A stretch of 64,000 bases of DNA, taken from NCBI RefSeq assembly GCF_014257025.1, contig NZ_JACMSF010000037.1, forward strand, positions 27,217 to 91,216, read 5' to 3'. The translations under genes and the position numbers were made by a program. Positions within the stretch are counted from its first letter, which is position 1, and each line of letters begins with the position of its first letter. The notes under the pieces are model-generated. The model had not been told where the DNA came from and made no database searches. It saw only the letters and a list, made by a program, of their open reading frames with translations. Shown here one piece after another: positions 48,960 to 57,233 of this stretch. Origin of the DNA: Streptomyces cupreus (GTDB lineage: Bacteria; Actinomycetota; Actinomycetes; Streptomycetales; Streptomycetaceae).

Positions 48960-49871
48960 GTGCAGGACGCTTCCCTCCTGTCCCCACTCGTGGTCGGCAT
49001 CGACGTGGGCGGCACCAAGACCCATCTGCGCGCGGTCGCCGGCGCGGACCTGGTCGCCGACCGCGTCCGCAGCAGCAGCAGCGGCTGGCGGCCGCATGAC
49101 CCGGTCGCCGCGGCCGGCTGGCTCGCCGCGCTGGTCGCCGAGGCCCTGCCGAGCGGCAGACGCCCGGCCGCCGTCGCGGTCGGCGGACACGCCTGCGAGA
49201 CACCGCGCCAGTGCGCGCAGATCCGTACCGCTCTGCAACTGCACTTCGACGCGCCCGCGCTGGTCGTGGGCGACGCCGAACTGCTCGTCCCGGCCGCGGG
49301 CTTGGACAAGGGCGTCGGCCTGGTCGCCGGCACGGGTTCCGTCGCGGTCGGCCGGCTGGCCGACGGCACCGCCCTGCAGGTCGGCGGCTGGGGCGCGGTC
49401 CTCGGCGACGAGGGCGGCTCGGCCGGCCTGGTCCGTGAGGCCGTTCGGGCCGTGTGGGCGGCGCACGACCGGGGCGAGAAGCCCGACGCGCTGGCCGCCG
49501 GGCTTCTCGCCTCCTTCGAGGTCGCCGAAGTCCCCGCGCTGGGGTCCGCCTTGGAGTCCGCCAAGGACGTCTCCGCCGAGTGGGGCGGTCATGCTCCCAT
49601 GGTGTTCGCGGCGGCCGAGGCGGGCTCCTCGCTCGCGCGTGCCGTGGTCGCCGGGGGCGGCCGGTCGCTCGCCGGGCTCGTCCGGCGGCTCGCCACGCGC
49701 GGGGTCCTGGTGGACGACGTGGTCGTCGCGGGCGGCACGATCCTCGCCCAGCCCTCGCTGTACGACGCCTTCGTCTCCGCGCTCGCGGAAAGCGTGCCGC
49801 ACGCCCGGCCGAAGCCGCTCACAGTGCCCCCGGTCACCGGGGCGATAGCGCTTTCTAGTTCACTTCTCTGA
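48960..49871 (+). CDS. BadF/BadG/BcrA/BcrD-type N-acetylglucosamine kinase family protein
   Basis: A 303-residue ASKHA-fold kinase. Phosphate-1 loop: VVGIDVGGTKTHLRA; phosphate-2 region: GVGLVAGTGSVAVGRLADG; GGWGAVLGDEGGSAGLVREA; adenosine motif: VVVAGGTILAQPSL. This is the group that contains N-acetylglucosamine kinases, so an amino sugar from the imported oligosaccharide is a reasonable substrate, though not proven. The GTG at 48960 is preceded by AAAGAGA and has the normal N-terminus; an upstream start would add 23 residues. It is divergent from the ROK gene. Confidence 0.82.
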   Translation: MQDASLLSPLVVGIDVGGTKTHLRAVAGADLVADRVRSSSSGWRPHDPVAAAGWLAALVAEALPSGRRPAAVAVGGHACETPRQCAQIRTALQLHFDAPALVVGDAELLVPAAGLDKGVGLVAGTGSVAVGRLADGTALQVGGWGAVLGDEGGSAGLVREAVRAVWAAHDRGEKPDALAAGLLASFEVAEVPALGSALESAKDVSAEWGGHAPMVFAAAEAGSSLARAVVAGGGRSLAGLVRRLATRGVLVDDVVVAGGTILAQPSLYDAFVSALAESVPHARPKPLTVPPVTGAIALSSSLL

Positions 49872-50065
49872 CATGCGCCGGTCGCCAAGTGCTCCCGCGA
49901 CCGACACAACTCGCCCGTAGATCTTCGCTCGTACGACTCGATCTCCCCTGCGCGCGAACCGTCCGCCATCCGTGCACACGGTCATCAGGCGCGCACAACA
50001 GTCGAGTCGCTCACTTCGATCCCCTCCCGGCCGAACCGGCCGAAGACCTCCAGAGAGGCAGTCGC

Positions 50066-52003
50066 ATGCCGTCTACCGCCGGGCACCGGTCCCCCGCGTC
50101 GGCCAGTGAAGCCGCCCTGAACAGAAGAGGTTTCCTCAGGACGTCCCTGGTCGCCTCGGCCGGGGTGCTGGCCGCGCCCACGTTTGTGACCTGGCTGGCC
50201 GCCGCCGACGCCAAGGCCGCCGCCGGTGCCGCCGCGTTCGTCGACGACTACCGCACCAACGTCGTCGCGAACCTCACCCCGGAGACCAACGCCGTGGTCC
50301 GGATCCTCGGCGGCTTCGCCGAGGTGTGGAAGACCGGCGACGCCTGGAACACCGGCACCCCGCTGCTGCCCGAGGTGCTGCGCGCCAACGTGCGGCACTG
50401 CGTGCGCGTCACGACCACGCGGACGGCGGAGCAGGCGAAGCAGGCGTTCATCGTCGACCGCCAGCACCAGAGCTACGCGATGATCGCAGGCCTCGGACCC
50501 CTCGCCGACCTGTACCGGGCGGGCGCCAAGGCGGTCACCTCGATCACCAGCGCTCCCGACGGCACGCCGGCCACCACCGTCAGCGACGCCGTGCCCGCGG
50601 GCGCCCCGGCCGGATCGGCGCTCGGCGCGGGCTCGCAGAGCTCGGAGCTCGGCAAGGTGGCCCAGCTGGTCGACACCGTGCGCGGCCCGTTCGCCTCCGG
50701 CAACCCGGCCAAGTTCGCCTACCAGTACCCGCGTCCGTGGCGCATGAACGAGGACAGCCAGGTCGTCGATACCGGCCAGAAGGACGCCCTCGGCTACCCG
50801 GTGTACGACTCCGAGGTCGTCGTCGCCCCGCAGCTGCTGCGCCAGCGCAGCACCAACCCGGCCGATGACGGCGGCTTCCCCAGCGGCCACACCAACGCCC
50901 TGCACCTGGCGTCCCTGGCGTTCGCGTACGCCGTGCCCGAGCGCTTCCAGGAGCTCGTCACGCACGCCTTCGCCCTCGCCGACATGCGGATCGTGGCCGG
51001 TATGCACTCCCCCGTCGACGTCATCGGCGGCCGGGTGATGGCCACCGCGCTGGCCGCCGCCGCCCTGGCCGACCCGGCGAACGCCGAGCTGAAGTCCGCG
51101 GCCCGCGCCCAGGCGCTCGCGTACTTCCAGGCACGGACCGGCAAGACGGCCGACGAGCTGTACGCCTACGCCCACTCGGCCGACGCCGACACCGACCCGT
51201 ACGCCGACCGGGACACCAACGCCCGCTCCGTGCGCCCCCGTCTGACGTACATCCTCACCCGGCACGGCCGCGACCTCCCGCTCACCGTGCCCAAGGGCGC
51301 GGAGGTGCTGCTGGAGACGCGGCTGCCCTACCTGGACGCGGGGCAGCGGCGCGCGGTGCTGGCCAGCACCGCGCTGCCCTCCGGGTACGTCCTGCTGGAC
51401 GGCTTCGAGCAGTGGGGGCGGCTGAACCTGTTCGCCGCGGCGGACGGCTACGGCGCCTTCGACACCGACGTGACCGTCGCCCTGGACGCGGCGGCCGGCG
51501 GCTTCCACGCGGCCGACAGCTGGCGCAACGACATCGAGGGTGAGGGCGGACTGACCAAGCGGGGCACCGGAACGCTCACGCTGACCGGCGACAACCGCTA
51601 CGCCGGCGGGACCGTGGTGGAGGACGGTGTCCTCGTCGCCGGTTCGTCCCGCGCGCTGGGCCGCGGTGATGTCCGGGTGGCGGACAGCGGCACCCTGCGG
51701 GTGGCCACGGCGACACGGGTCGAGGGCGGCTACGTCCAGGACGCGGGCACGCTTGAGCTGACGCTGCGCGCCGGGCGTACGCCCGCGCTCTGGGTGAAGC
51801 GGCGCGCCCGGCTGGAGCGGGGCAGCACCCTCTCGTTGCACCTGGACACCGAGCGGCCGCCGGCCATGGGCAGCACGGTGCCGGTGCTGCACGCCCCGGC
51901 GCTGCGCGGCCAGTTCGACCGGATCGAGCTGAACTCCGACCGTCTGCGGGCCGTACCCGTCTACACGACGGAAGGTCTGTCGGTACGACTCCTGAAGCGG
52001 TGA
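50066..52003 (+). CDS. Tat-exported PAP2 family phosphatase with an autotransporter-type repeat
   Basis: A 645-residue exported protein. Twin-arginine signal: NRRGFLRTSLVASAGVLAAP, with cleavage near residue 50. The PAP2/vanadium haloperoxidase-like phosphatase core has KFAYQYPRPWR (about 215), PSGHTNALH (about 272) and HSPVDVIGGR (about 313), covering all three catalytic motifs. After about residue 480, a beta-helical stretch follows with GGLTKRGTGTLTLTGDNRYA, the autotransporter-associated (PATR) repeat usually seen in Gram-negative secreted proteins; no outer membrane barrel exists here. The ATG at 50066 follows GAGAGG. The stop overlaps the next start. Confidence 0.87.
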   Translation: MPSTAGHRSPASASEAALNRRGFLRTSLVASAGVLAAPTFVTWLAAADAKAAAGAAAFVDDYRTNVVANLTPETNAVVRILGGFAEVWKTGDAWNTGTPLLPEVLRANVRHCVRVTTTRTAEQAKQAFIVDRQHQSYAMIAGLGPLADLYRAGAKAVTSITSAPDGTPATTVSDAVPAGAPAGSALGAGSQSSELGKVAQLVDTVRGPFASGNPAKFAYQYPRPWRMNEDSQVVDTGQKDALGYPVYDSEVVVAPQLLRQRSTNPADDGGFPSGHTNALHLASLAFAYAVPERFQELVTHAFALADMRIVAGMHSPVDVIGGRVMATALAAAALADPANAELKSAARAQALAYFQARTGKTADELYAYAHSADADTDPYADRDTNARSVRPRLTYILTRHGRDLPLTVPKGAEVLLETRLPYLDAGQRRAVLASTALPSGYVLLDGFEQWGRLNLFAAADGYGAFDTDVTVALDAAAGGFHAADSWRNDIEGEGGLTKRGTGTLTLTGDNRYAGGTVVEDGVLVAGSSRALGRGDVRVADSGTLRVATATRVEGGYVQDAGTLELTLRAGRTPALWVKRRARLERGSTLSLHLDTERPPAMGSTVPVLHAPALRGQFDRIELNSDRLRAVPVYTTEGLSVRLLKR

Positions 52004-53763
52004 CGCCCCCGGTGGCGGGAGCTGGTGCACAGTTGGCGCATGAGGCGCCGCAGCACCCCTCCCGCCACCGCGCGGCCACTCGCGCCGCGGGGCGGATGAT
52101 GGCACGCGAACTCCTGGACACCCGCCCCGTGGCCGTTGAGTCGCCGCAACCGCCTCGTCGGCCCTGGCTCGTGCCGCTGCTGGTGGTCGTCCTGCTCGCC
52201 CAGATGGCGGTGGCGATGGTGACGACGGCCGTGCAACAGACGCCGACCATCGACGAGCCGGTGTACGTGGGCACGGCAGCCGTCCACCTCCACGAGCACA
52301 GCCTGCGCCTCAACCCCGAGCATCCCCCGCTGGGCAAGCTGGTCGTGGGAGCCGGGGCGGCGCTCGCCGATCCGCGCTACGACGCCTCCTTCGAGGGCGA
52401 CCAGGGCCAGGTCGGGCGGCATCTGCTGTACGAGTCGGGCAACGACCCGTGGCGGCTGATGCTGTACGCACGCCTGCCGGTGATCGTGCTGACGCTGCTG
52501 TTCGGGCTGGTGGTCTTCGCCTTCGCGCGCGAACTGGCCGGTCCGGCGGCCGGGTTGACCGCCCTCGCCCTGTACTGTTTCTCCCCCGACCTCATCGCGC
52601 ACGGCTCGCTGGCCACCCTGGACGTACCGGCGGCGGGCTTCCTGCTGACGTCGGTGTGGTTGCTGTGGCGAGCGCGCCTGCGGCCACGGCTGTACCTGCC
52701 CCTCGCCGGGGCGGCGCTCGGGGCGGCCCTGGCCACGAAGATGAGCGCGCTGCCCGCGGTGCCGGTGCTGATGGGTCTTGCGGCGGCGTCGGTGTGGTGG
52801 GGGGCGTCGGGGCTGGGCCGCCGCGTGGCGCTGAGGCGAGCCGCCGTGGGCGCGGCCGTCGTGGCGCTGGTCGCGGTGGCCGTCGTATGGGCCACGTACC
52901 TGGTGGTCGATCCGCGGCTGCGCTGGGCGCCGGAGCAAGGAGTGCCCGTCGTGCACGGGCTGCGGGGCCTGGCCGTCGAGCTGTTGCCGTTCCCGGAGGC
53001 GTACCGGGACGGGATGCGGATCCAGTTCGGCTTCGAGGACCAGCCGTGGCAGGGGTTCCTGTTCGGGCGGCTCTACACCGGCTCGCTCTGGTACTACCTG
53101 CCGGCCGCGCTGCTGGTGAAGACACCGCTCGGGATGCTGGTGCTGTGGATCGCGGGCGCGGTCGCGGTCTTGTGGGTACGGCGGTTGCGACCCGCGGCGC
53201 CGTATCTGCTCGTGCCCACGGCGGTGCTGCTGGCCGCGGCCATGCAGGGGTCGCGGGACTTCGGGACGCGGTACGCGGTGTTCGTGCCGATGTTCCTGGC
53301 GGTGGCGGCGGGCTGCGTCCTGGTGGTGGGAAGCGGCCGGGTGCGGGTGCGCGCGGTGGCGGTGACGGCGGCGCTGGTGGTGTTCGTGGCGGTCAGCTCA
53401 CTGCGGACGTTTCCCTACTATCTGCCGTACTCCAATGAGGCGTTCGGCGGGCCGGCGAAGACTCATCTGCGGCTGCACGACGCGGCGGTGGACTGGGGGC
53501 AGGACCTGGGCCGGCTCGCGGACCGGCTGCGTGAGCGGTACGAGGGTGAGCGGATCTGGCTCGTGTACAAGGGCAGTGGCGTGCCGTCCTCTTACGGCAT
53601 CGAGGCCACCGACCCGCGTACGGTGCCCGCCCGGGAGGTGCACGGTCTTCTGGTCGTGTCGGACACGTCGGTGGCCAAGGCGACCGGACACCTGGCCGAT
53701 TTGATCGACAGCAGTCGTCCGATCGATACGGTCGGCCACTCGATCACCATTTATCGCAGGTGA
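52000..53763 (+). CDS. GT39-like (PMT/ArnT-type) glycosyltransferase membrane protein
   Basis: A 587-residue integral membrane protein with about 11 helices. The first extracytoplasmic loop has TPTIDEPVYVGTAAVHL and NPEHPPLGKL, the Asp-Glu catalytic region of GT-C family 39/83 enzymes that move sugars from polyprenyl phosphate. The C-terminal 130 residues form an outer domain. The GTG at 52000 overlaps the phosphatase stop (GTGA); an ATG at 52096 (MMARELLD) would drop 32 residues and may be the true start, since the region between is Ala/His-rich. It is co-transcribed with the PAP2-like gene. Confidence 0.78.
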   Translation: MTPPVAGAGAQLAHEAPQHPSRHRAATRAAGRMMARELLDTRPVAVESPQPPRRPWLVPLLVVVLLAQMAVAMVTTAVQQTPTIDEPVYVGTAAVHLHEHSLRLNPEHPPLGKLVVGAGAALADPRYDASFEGDQGQVGRHLLYESGNDPWRLMLYARLPVIVLTLLFGLVVFAFARELAGPAAGLTALALYCFSPDLIAHGSLATLDVPAAGFLLTSVWLLWRARLRPRLYLPLAGAALGAALATKMSALPAVPVLMGLAAASVWWGASGLGRRVALRRAAVGAAVVALVAVAVVWATYLVVDPRLRWAPEQGVPVVHGLRGLAVELLPFPEAYRDGMRIQFGFEDQPWQGFLFGRLYTGSLWYYLPAALLVKTPLGMLVLWIAGAVAVLWVRRLRPAAPYLLVPTAVLLAAAMQGSRDFGTRYAVFVPMFLAVAAGCVLVVGSGRVRVRAVAVTAALVVFVAVSSLRTFPYYLPYSNEAFGGPAKTHLRLHDAAVDWGQDLGRLADRLRERYEGERIWLVYKGSGVPSSYGIEATDPRTVPAREVHGLLVVSDTSVAKATGHLADLIDSSRPIDTVGHSITIYRR

Positions 53764-53906
53764 ACGTAGTGATCGCTCCACCGTGTCACGCACGCCCCAC
53801 CACTCCGGATGTGCCCTCCCCCCTTCCCAGGCCCGCTTTCAACCTCCTGGTCAACACAGTGTGTGAGCTATGTTGAAGCACTGTGGAAGACAAAGGAGGC
53901 GCACCG

Positions 53907-54824
53907 GTGCCATCGCCGCAGCAGACACGCGCACAGGCATCCGCGATCACCTCGGGGAAGACCGCTTCAGAGGCGGAGGCCTCCCCGACTTCCCAGCTCA
54001 GAGCGCTCTTCGACGGGCCCCATCTGTCTCCGGGGCAGCGGCGCATCGCCCAGTACCTGATCGAGAACATCACCGAGGCCGCGTTCCTGTCGATCACCGA
54101 TCTCGCCGAGCGGGTCGGGGTCAGCCAGCCCTCGGTCACCCGCTTCGCCGGCGCGGTCGGCTTCAGCGGTTACCCGGCGCTACGGGAGAAGCTCCAGTCG
54201 ATCGCGCTCGGCGCCCTGGCGGGGGGCGCGGCCGAGGAGAACAGCAGCAACGAACTCCAGGCGGCCGTCGACGCCGAGATCGACAACCTGGAGAACCTGC
54301 GGCGCGACTTCGGCAACCCCGACCAGGTGATCGAGGTCGGCCGCAAACTGTCCCGCTCGACCCCGCTGACCATCCTGGGCCTGCGCATCTCGGCGTCGCT
54401 GGCCGAGTACTTCGCCTACGCCGCGCGCCGTATCCACCCGGACGTCCGGCTGGTGACGCGGGGCGGCAGCGTCGCCTACGACGCGCTGCTGCAGTCGCGG
54501 GAGGCGGGGGGCACCTGGGTGCTGGCGTTTTCGATGCCGCGGCACGCGCAGGAGACGCTCACGGCCGTGCGGGTGGCGCGCAGCGCCGGGCTCAGGGTCG
54601 CGCTCGTCACCGACCTGGCGCTCGGACCGGTGGCCGACGCGGCCGACGTCGTCTTCGCCACCGGCACCGGATCCCGGTTGGTCTTCGACTCCTACGCCGC
54701 GCCCGGCGTGATGGCCGCCGCGCTGCTCCAGGCCATGACCGACGCCGATCCCGAGCGCACCCAGGGGCGTCTTGAGGAGTACGAGCAGATCTCCGACCAG
54801 CACCAGTTCTTCCTCAGGGACTGA
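53907..54824 (+). CDS. MurR/RpiR family transcriptional regulator
   Basis: A 305-residue regulator. The N-terminal helix-turn-helix (LSITDLAERVGVSQPSVTRF) is followed by a SIS domain (about residues 125-260; LTILGLRISASLAEYFAYAA) that binds phosphosugars. The start is taken as the GTG at 53907, because AAAGGAGG lies seven bases upstream; a GTG at 53883 gives eight more residues without such a site. Nearby genes do not show a clear sugar catabolic target; a TGAA/TTCA inverted repeat lies just downstream at 54905. Confidence 0.87.
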   Translation: MPSPQQTRAQASAITSGKTASEAEASPTSQLRALFDGPHLSPGQRRIAQYLIENITEAAFLSITDLAERVGVSQPSVTRFAGAVGFSGYPALREKLQSIALGALAGGAAEENSSNELQAAVDAEIDNLENLRRDFGNPDQVIEVGRKLSRSTPLTILGLRISASLAEYFAYAARRIHPDVRLVTRGGSVAYDALLQSREAGGTWVLAFSMPRHAQETLTAVRVARSAGLRVALVTDLALGPVADAADVVFATGTGSRLVFDSYAAPGVMAAALLQAMTDADPERTQGRLEEYEQISDQHQFFLRD

Positions 54825-54904
54825 ACCGGGCCCGGGGCTCCGCAAGCTCCCCCGTCACTGCCGCCAAACCGGATGACAGGGGCACCATCCACCCCTTTTC
54901 GAGC

Positions 54905-54952
54905 ATGAATGTTTTCATACGTCTTGCAAAGCGGACGGCATATATAAATACT
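54905..54952 (+). promoter_or_regulatory. AT-rich promoter with an RpiR-type inverted repeat
   Basis: ATGAA-TGTT-TTCAT (54905-54918) is an inverted repeat of the kind bound by RpiR proteins. Six bases later, TTGCAA and AATACT are spaced 17 bp, a good vegetative promoter. The patch stands out as AT-rich. Transcription would start near 54959 and cross about 230 bases before the next gene at 55189. No other gene is visible in 54825-55188. Confidence 0.55.
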
Positions 54953-55188
54953 TCTCCACGCCGCACCCGCCCGCACAAGGCCGACGGTCCGCTCTGCGCA
55001 CGTCACCCCATCCGCCGTGCGCACGCCGTCAGCCCCGCGGGCTCCGCGACGGGCACCCTCAGCCGCCGTCTCCTACCCGCGTCGGCGCCCAGGGTGTTCG
55101 GCCGGGCGGCCCCGGTCATCCCCTAGGCCGGGGCCGCCCAGACCTCGTCGGACCACCCTCACGACGCCGCACACCGGAAGCGATCACC

Positions 55189-55554
55189 ATGACCCTGATG
55201 ACCACGCGGATCACGTCGGACTGGCCCTGCCAGGTCAAGACGCCAGGCACCTACGACTGGGAGCGCTCGGCCGCCAAGTGGCTGCGCGAACTGGTGCCGG
55301 CGCGCTACGCCAGCTACCCGGCGCTGATCCGCCACCCCGTCCTGCTCGCCCGGCACGCCCAGATCCAGGTCCAGCAGGAGATCCGGGTCGCCCGCACCGC
55401 GCTGCAGACCGCCCGGGCCGACCTTCCCGCGCTCGGCATGCCCGAGTCGGTCATCGAGCACACGATCAAGCTGTACGCGGCGGAAGTCATGCAGCTGCAG
55501 CACATCGCGCGCAGTGTGCGGGCGGTCTCCCAGGCTCTGGCCGACCGCCGCTGA
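55189..55554 (+). CDS. Conserved Streptomyces protein of unknown function (121 aa)
   Basis: A 121-residue, mostly helical cytoplasmic protein starting MTLMTTRITSDWPCQVKTPG, with a long helix of alternating Ala and charged residues (IQVQQEIRVARTALQTARAD) and a closing amphipathic helix. I do not recognise a named family. It is preceded by a long leader with an AT-rich promoter. No neighbour in the same direction suggests a role; translation could also start at an ATG four codons further in (55201). Confidence 0.6.
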   Translation: MTLMTTRITSDWPCQVKTPGTYDWERSAAKWLRELVPARYASYPALIRHPVLLARHAQIQVQQEIRVARTALQTARADLPALGMPESVIEHTIKLYAAEVMQLQHIARSVRAVSQALADRR

Positions 55555-55566
55555 CACCCCTCCCTG

Positions 55567-55668
55567 TCAGTCGTCGTGGCGGTGCCGCCAGTACCAGACG
55601 GCGCCCACGGCGAGGGCCAGCAGGAACACGGCGGGCAGCACCAGGCCCGGAATGCGGGAGCCGTTCAT
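55567..55668 (-). CDS. Small single-span membrane protein (33 aa)
   Basis: A 33-codon frame: MNGSRIPGL, one hydrophobic helix (VLPAVFLLALAVGAVWYW) and a basic, then acidic tail (RHRHDD). The start at 55668 has only a weak ribosome site. The layout of one helix with a charged C-terminus is that of actinobacterial stress and division mini-proteins, but no function is known. It is convergent with the preceding gene, with a 12-bp gap. Confidence 0.5.
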   Translation of the reverse strand: MNGSRIPGLVLPAVFLLALAVGAVWYWRHRHDD

Positions 55669-55804
55669 CGGGGAGGGCCTTCGGGTCGGAGCGGCCGGGC
55701 GGGGGGACGTGGGCCCCGCTGCCCATGCTGACGCCCGCTGCCGTGTCGTCCGTGCCGTTTTCCGTACCCCTTGCCCGGCGTTCGAGAGGCCCGGCCGGGC
55801 AGCG

Positions 55805-56014
55805 TCAGTTGCCGAACGCCGCCGTGCGGGACTCCAGTGCGAGGCGGGTGTCGTCGCCGTAGACGCCGGTCTCGTCGCCGCTGATGCCGTACCAGAGCTG
55901 GAAGCGGGCCACAGCCTCGGTGAGCGTGGCGTCGTAGCGGCCGCTGGTGGAGCCGGGGACGTAGACGTCCGGGACGCCCAGCAGGCGCTGCGTTTGATCG
56001 ATGGCTGCTGGCAA
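55805..56014 (-). pseudogene. Truncated peptidoglycan-binding domain protein
   Basis: The minus strand encodes a complete peptidoglycan-binding-like C-terminal module: QRLLGVPDVYVPGSTSGRYD, then AVARFQLWYGISGDETGVYG and ALESRTAAFGN. It opens only at a TTG with no ribosome site, and a stop codon lies directly upstream in frame. No signal peptide or catalytic domain remains. It is most likely the tail of a secreted cell-wall protein whose 5' part has been lost. Confidence 0.6.
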
Positions 56015-56045
56015 GCGCCGTCATGACGACTCGTTGGTCAATCCG

Positions 56046-56945
56046 TCACCACTGGTTGCTGAGCGCGGCTCCATCGTGGGAGGCCCCCCGAAGCGATGCG
56101 GCGGCGCTCCGCGCCGCCCCACTTGCGAGCGTCCCGTGCAGGGACGCCTTCATCGCCACGACGAAGGCGTCCCTCCGCTCCTCGCTCAGCGCGTCCAGCG
56201 ACAGATACGGGTTGAGATCCTCCAACTCCACCAGCAGCAGCTCCCCGCCCGGGGCACGGCAGGCGTCGACGCGCTGGATGCCGTGGCCGAGGGAGTTCCA
56301 GTCGATGAAGCGCCCGGCGAACTCCAGGTCGGCGCCGGTGGGTTCGTACGGCTGCAGCTCCCAGCGTCGCTCCGGGTCCGGGGCGTACAGGGCGTACTGG
56401 AAGTCGCGGTCGACGAAGTAGAAGGAGACCTCGTAGGAGAAGTCCACGCACGGCTGGACGAGGACGCTGCCGTCGGCCATCTCACGGGCCCGCTCGCCGG
56501 AGACGATCTCCAGGCCTATCGAGTCCGCGCCGAGCTTGGGCTTGACGACGTACCGCTCGCTCACGGGCAGCCGGTGCAGGTCTTCGGGGCGGTCGACGGT
56601 CGGGATGACCGGGAAACCCTCGGCGGTCAGATCGAGCAGGTACTGCTTGCCCGCCATGTCGCCCCGCCCGGACAGTTCGTTGTAGACGAGCGCCCCGGTA
56701 TCGGCCGCGCGCCTGCGAAAGGCCTCGTAGGCCTCCGGATACTCCAGCACCGGCCCGCTGTTGCGCACGACGACGGCGTCGAAGCCGTCCATCAGCGCCA
56801 CCGCCTCCCGCGGATGACACAGCGCGAGGTCGAAGTCCTCGCGCAGCCGGGAGGTGAGGAAGATGTCCTCGTCGCAGTACCGGCGCCCGCGAGCCGGATA
56901 GGCCAGGTCGGTGACGTACAGCAGACGGCGGCGGGCGGACGGCAT
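56046..56945 (-). CDS. ATP-grasp domain protein
   Basis: A 299-residue cytoplasmic protein with an ATP-grasp-like fold. The N-terminal domain starts RLLYVTDLAYPARGRRYCDE. The grasp region includes GRGDMAGKQYLLDL, RYVVKPKLGADSIGLEIVSG (Lys binding ATP phosphates) and FSYEVSFYFVDR. The metal-binding end is LLVELEDLNPYLSLDALS. The ATG at 56945 has GAGGAG spaced five bases upstream. The family joins a carboxylate to an amine or thiol. No neighbouring biosynthetic genes point to a product. Confidence 0.78.
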   Translation of the reverse strand: MPSARRRLLYVTDLAYPARGRRYCDEDIFLTSRLREDFDLALCHPREAVALMDGFDAVVVRNSGPVLEYPEAYEAFRRRAADTGALVYNELSGRGDMAGKQYLLDLTAEGFPVIPTVDRPEDLHRLPVSERYVVKPKLGADSIGLEIVSGERAREMADGSVLVQPCVDFSYEVSFYFVDRDFQYALYAPDPERRWELQPYEPTGADLEFAGRFIDWNSLGHGIQRVDACRAPGGELLLVELEDLNPYLSLDALSEERRDAFVVAMKASLHGTLASGAARSAAASLRGASHDGAALSNQW

Positions 56946-57035
56946 ACGGGCTCCTCGGGGCGGGCGGGAGGCGATCGTACGCACGCCGGTGTTCACCGAA
57001 CAATGTCGGGTTACGGCGTCACAGGCCCGCCGACC

Positions 57036-57221
57036 TCAGCTCCCGCCTGCCGATTCCCGCGAGGCCTCGACGCACCGTGTGCCGCGGGCCAGGCTCGATC
57101 GGAGTGCACGACGGACGGCGAGAACGCGGCAGCCAGCGGCCTCGGCGGCGGCGACACCCGTGGGCGAGTCCTCCACGGCGAGACAGGCGGCGGGGTCCAC
57201 GCCGAGGGTGCAATCGCACAA
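57036..57221 (-). pseudogene. C-terminal fragment of a HAD-family hydrolase
   Basis: The frame reads LGVDPAACLAVEDSPTGVAA, then AEAAGCRVLAV and a variable tail. The VEDSPTGVAAAEAAG block is the motif III-IV end of haloacid dehalogenase-type phosphatases (beta-phosphoglucomutase-like). The nucleophile DXD domain is missing, and there is no ribosome site. Only the last 60 codons remain; the break lies next to the DeoR/LacI-type gene stop. Confidence 0.7.
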
Positions 57222-57233
57222 CGAACGTAACGC

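Noticed and set aside
47220..49802. Minus-strand extension of the sugar-binding protein frame across the ROK and kinase region
   Set aside because: The frame happens to stay open, but the Arg/Pro-rich translation has no domain. The real gene starts at the GTG (47219) with a ribosome site and signal peptide.
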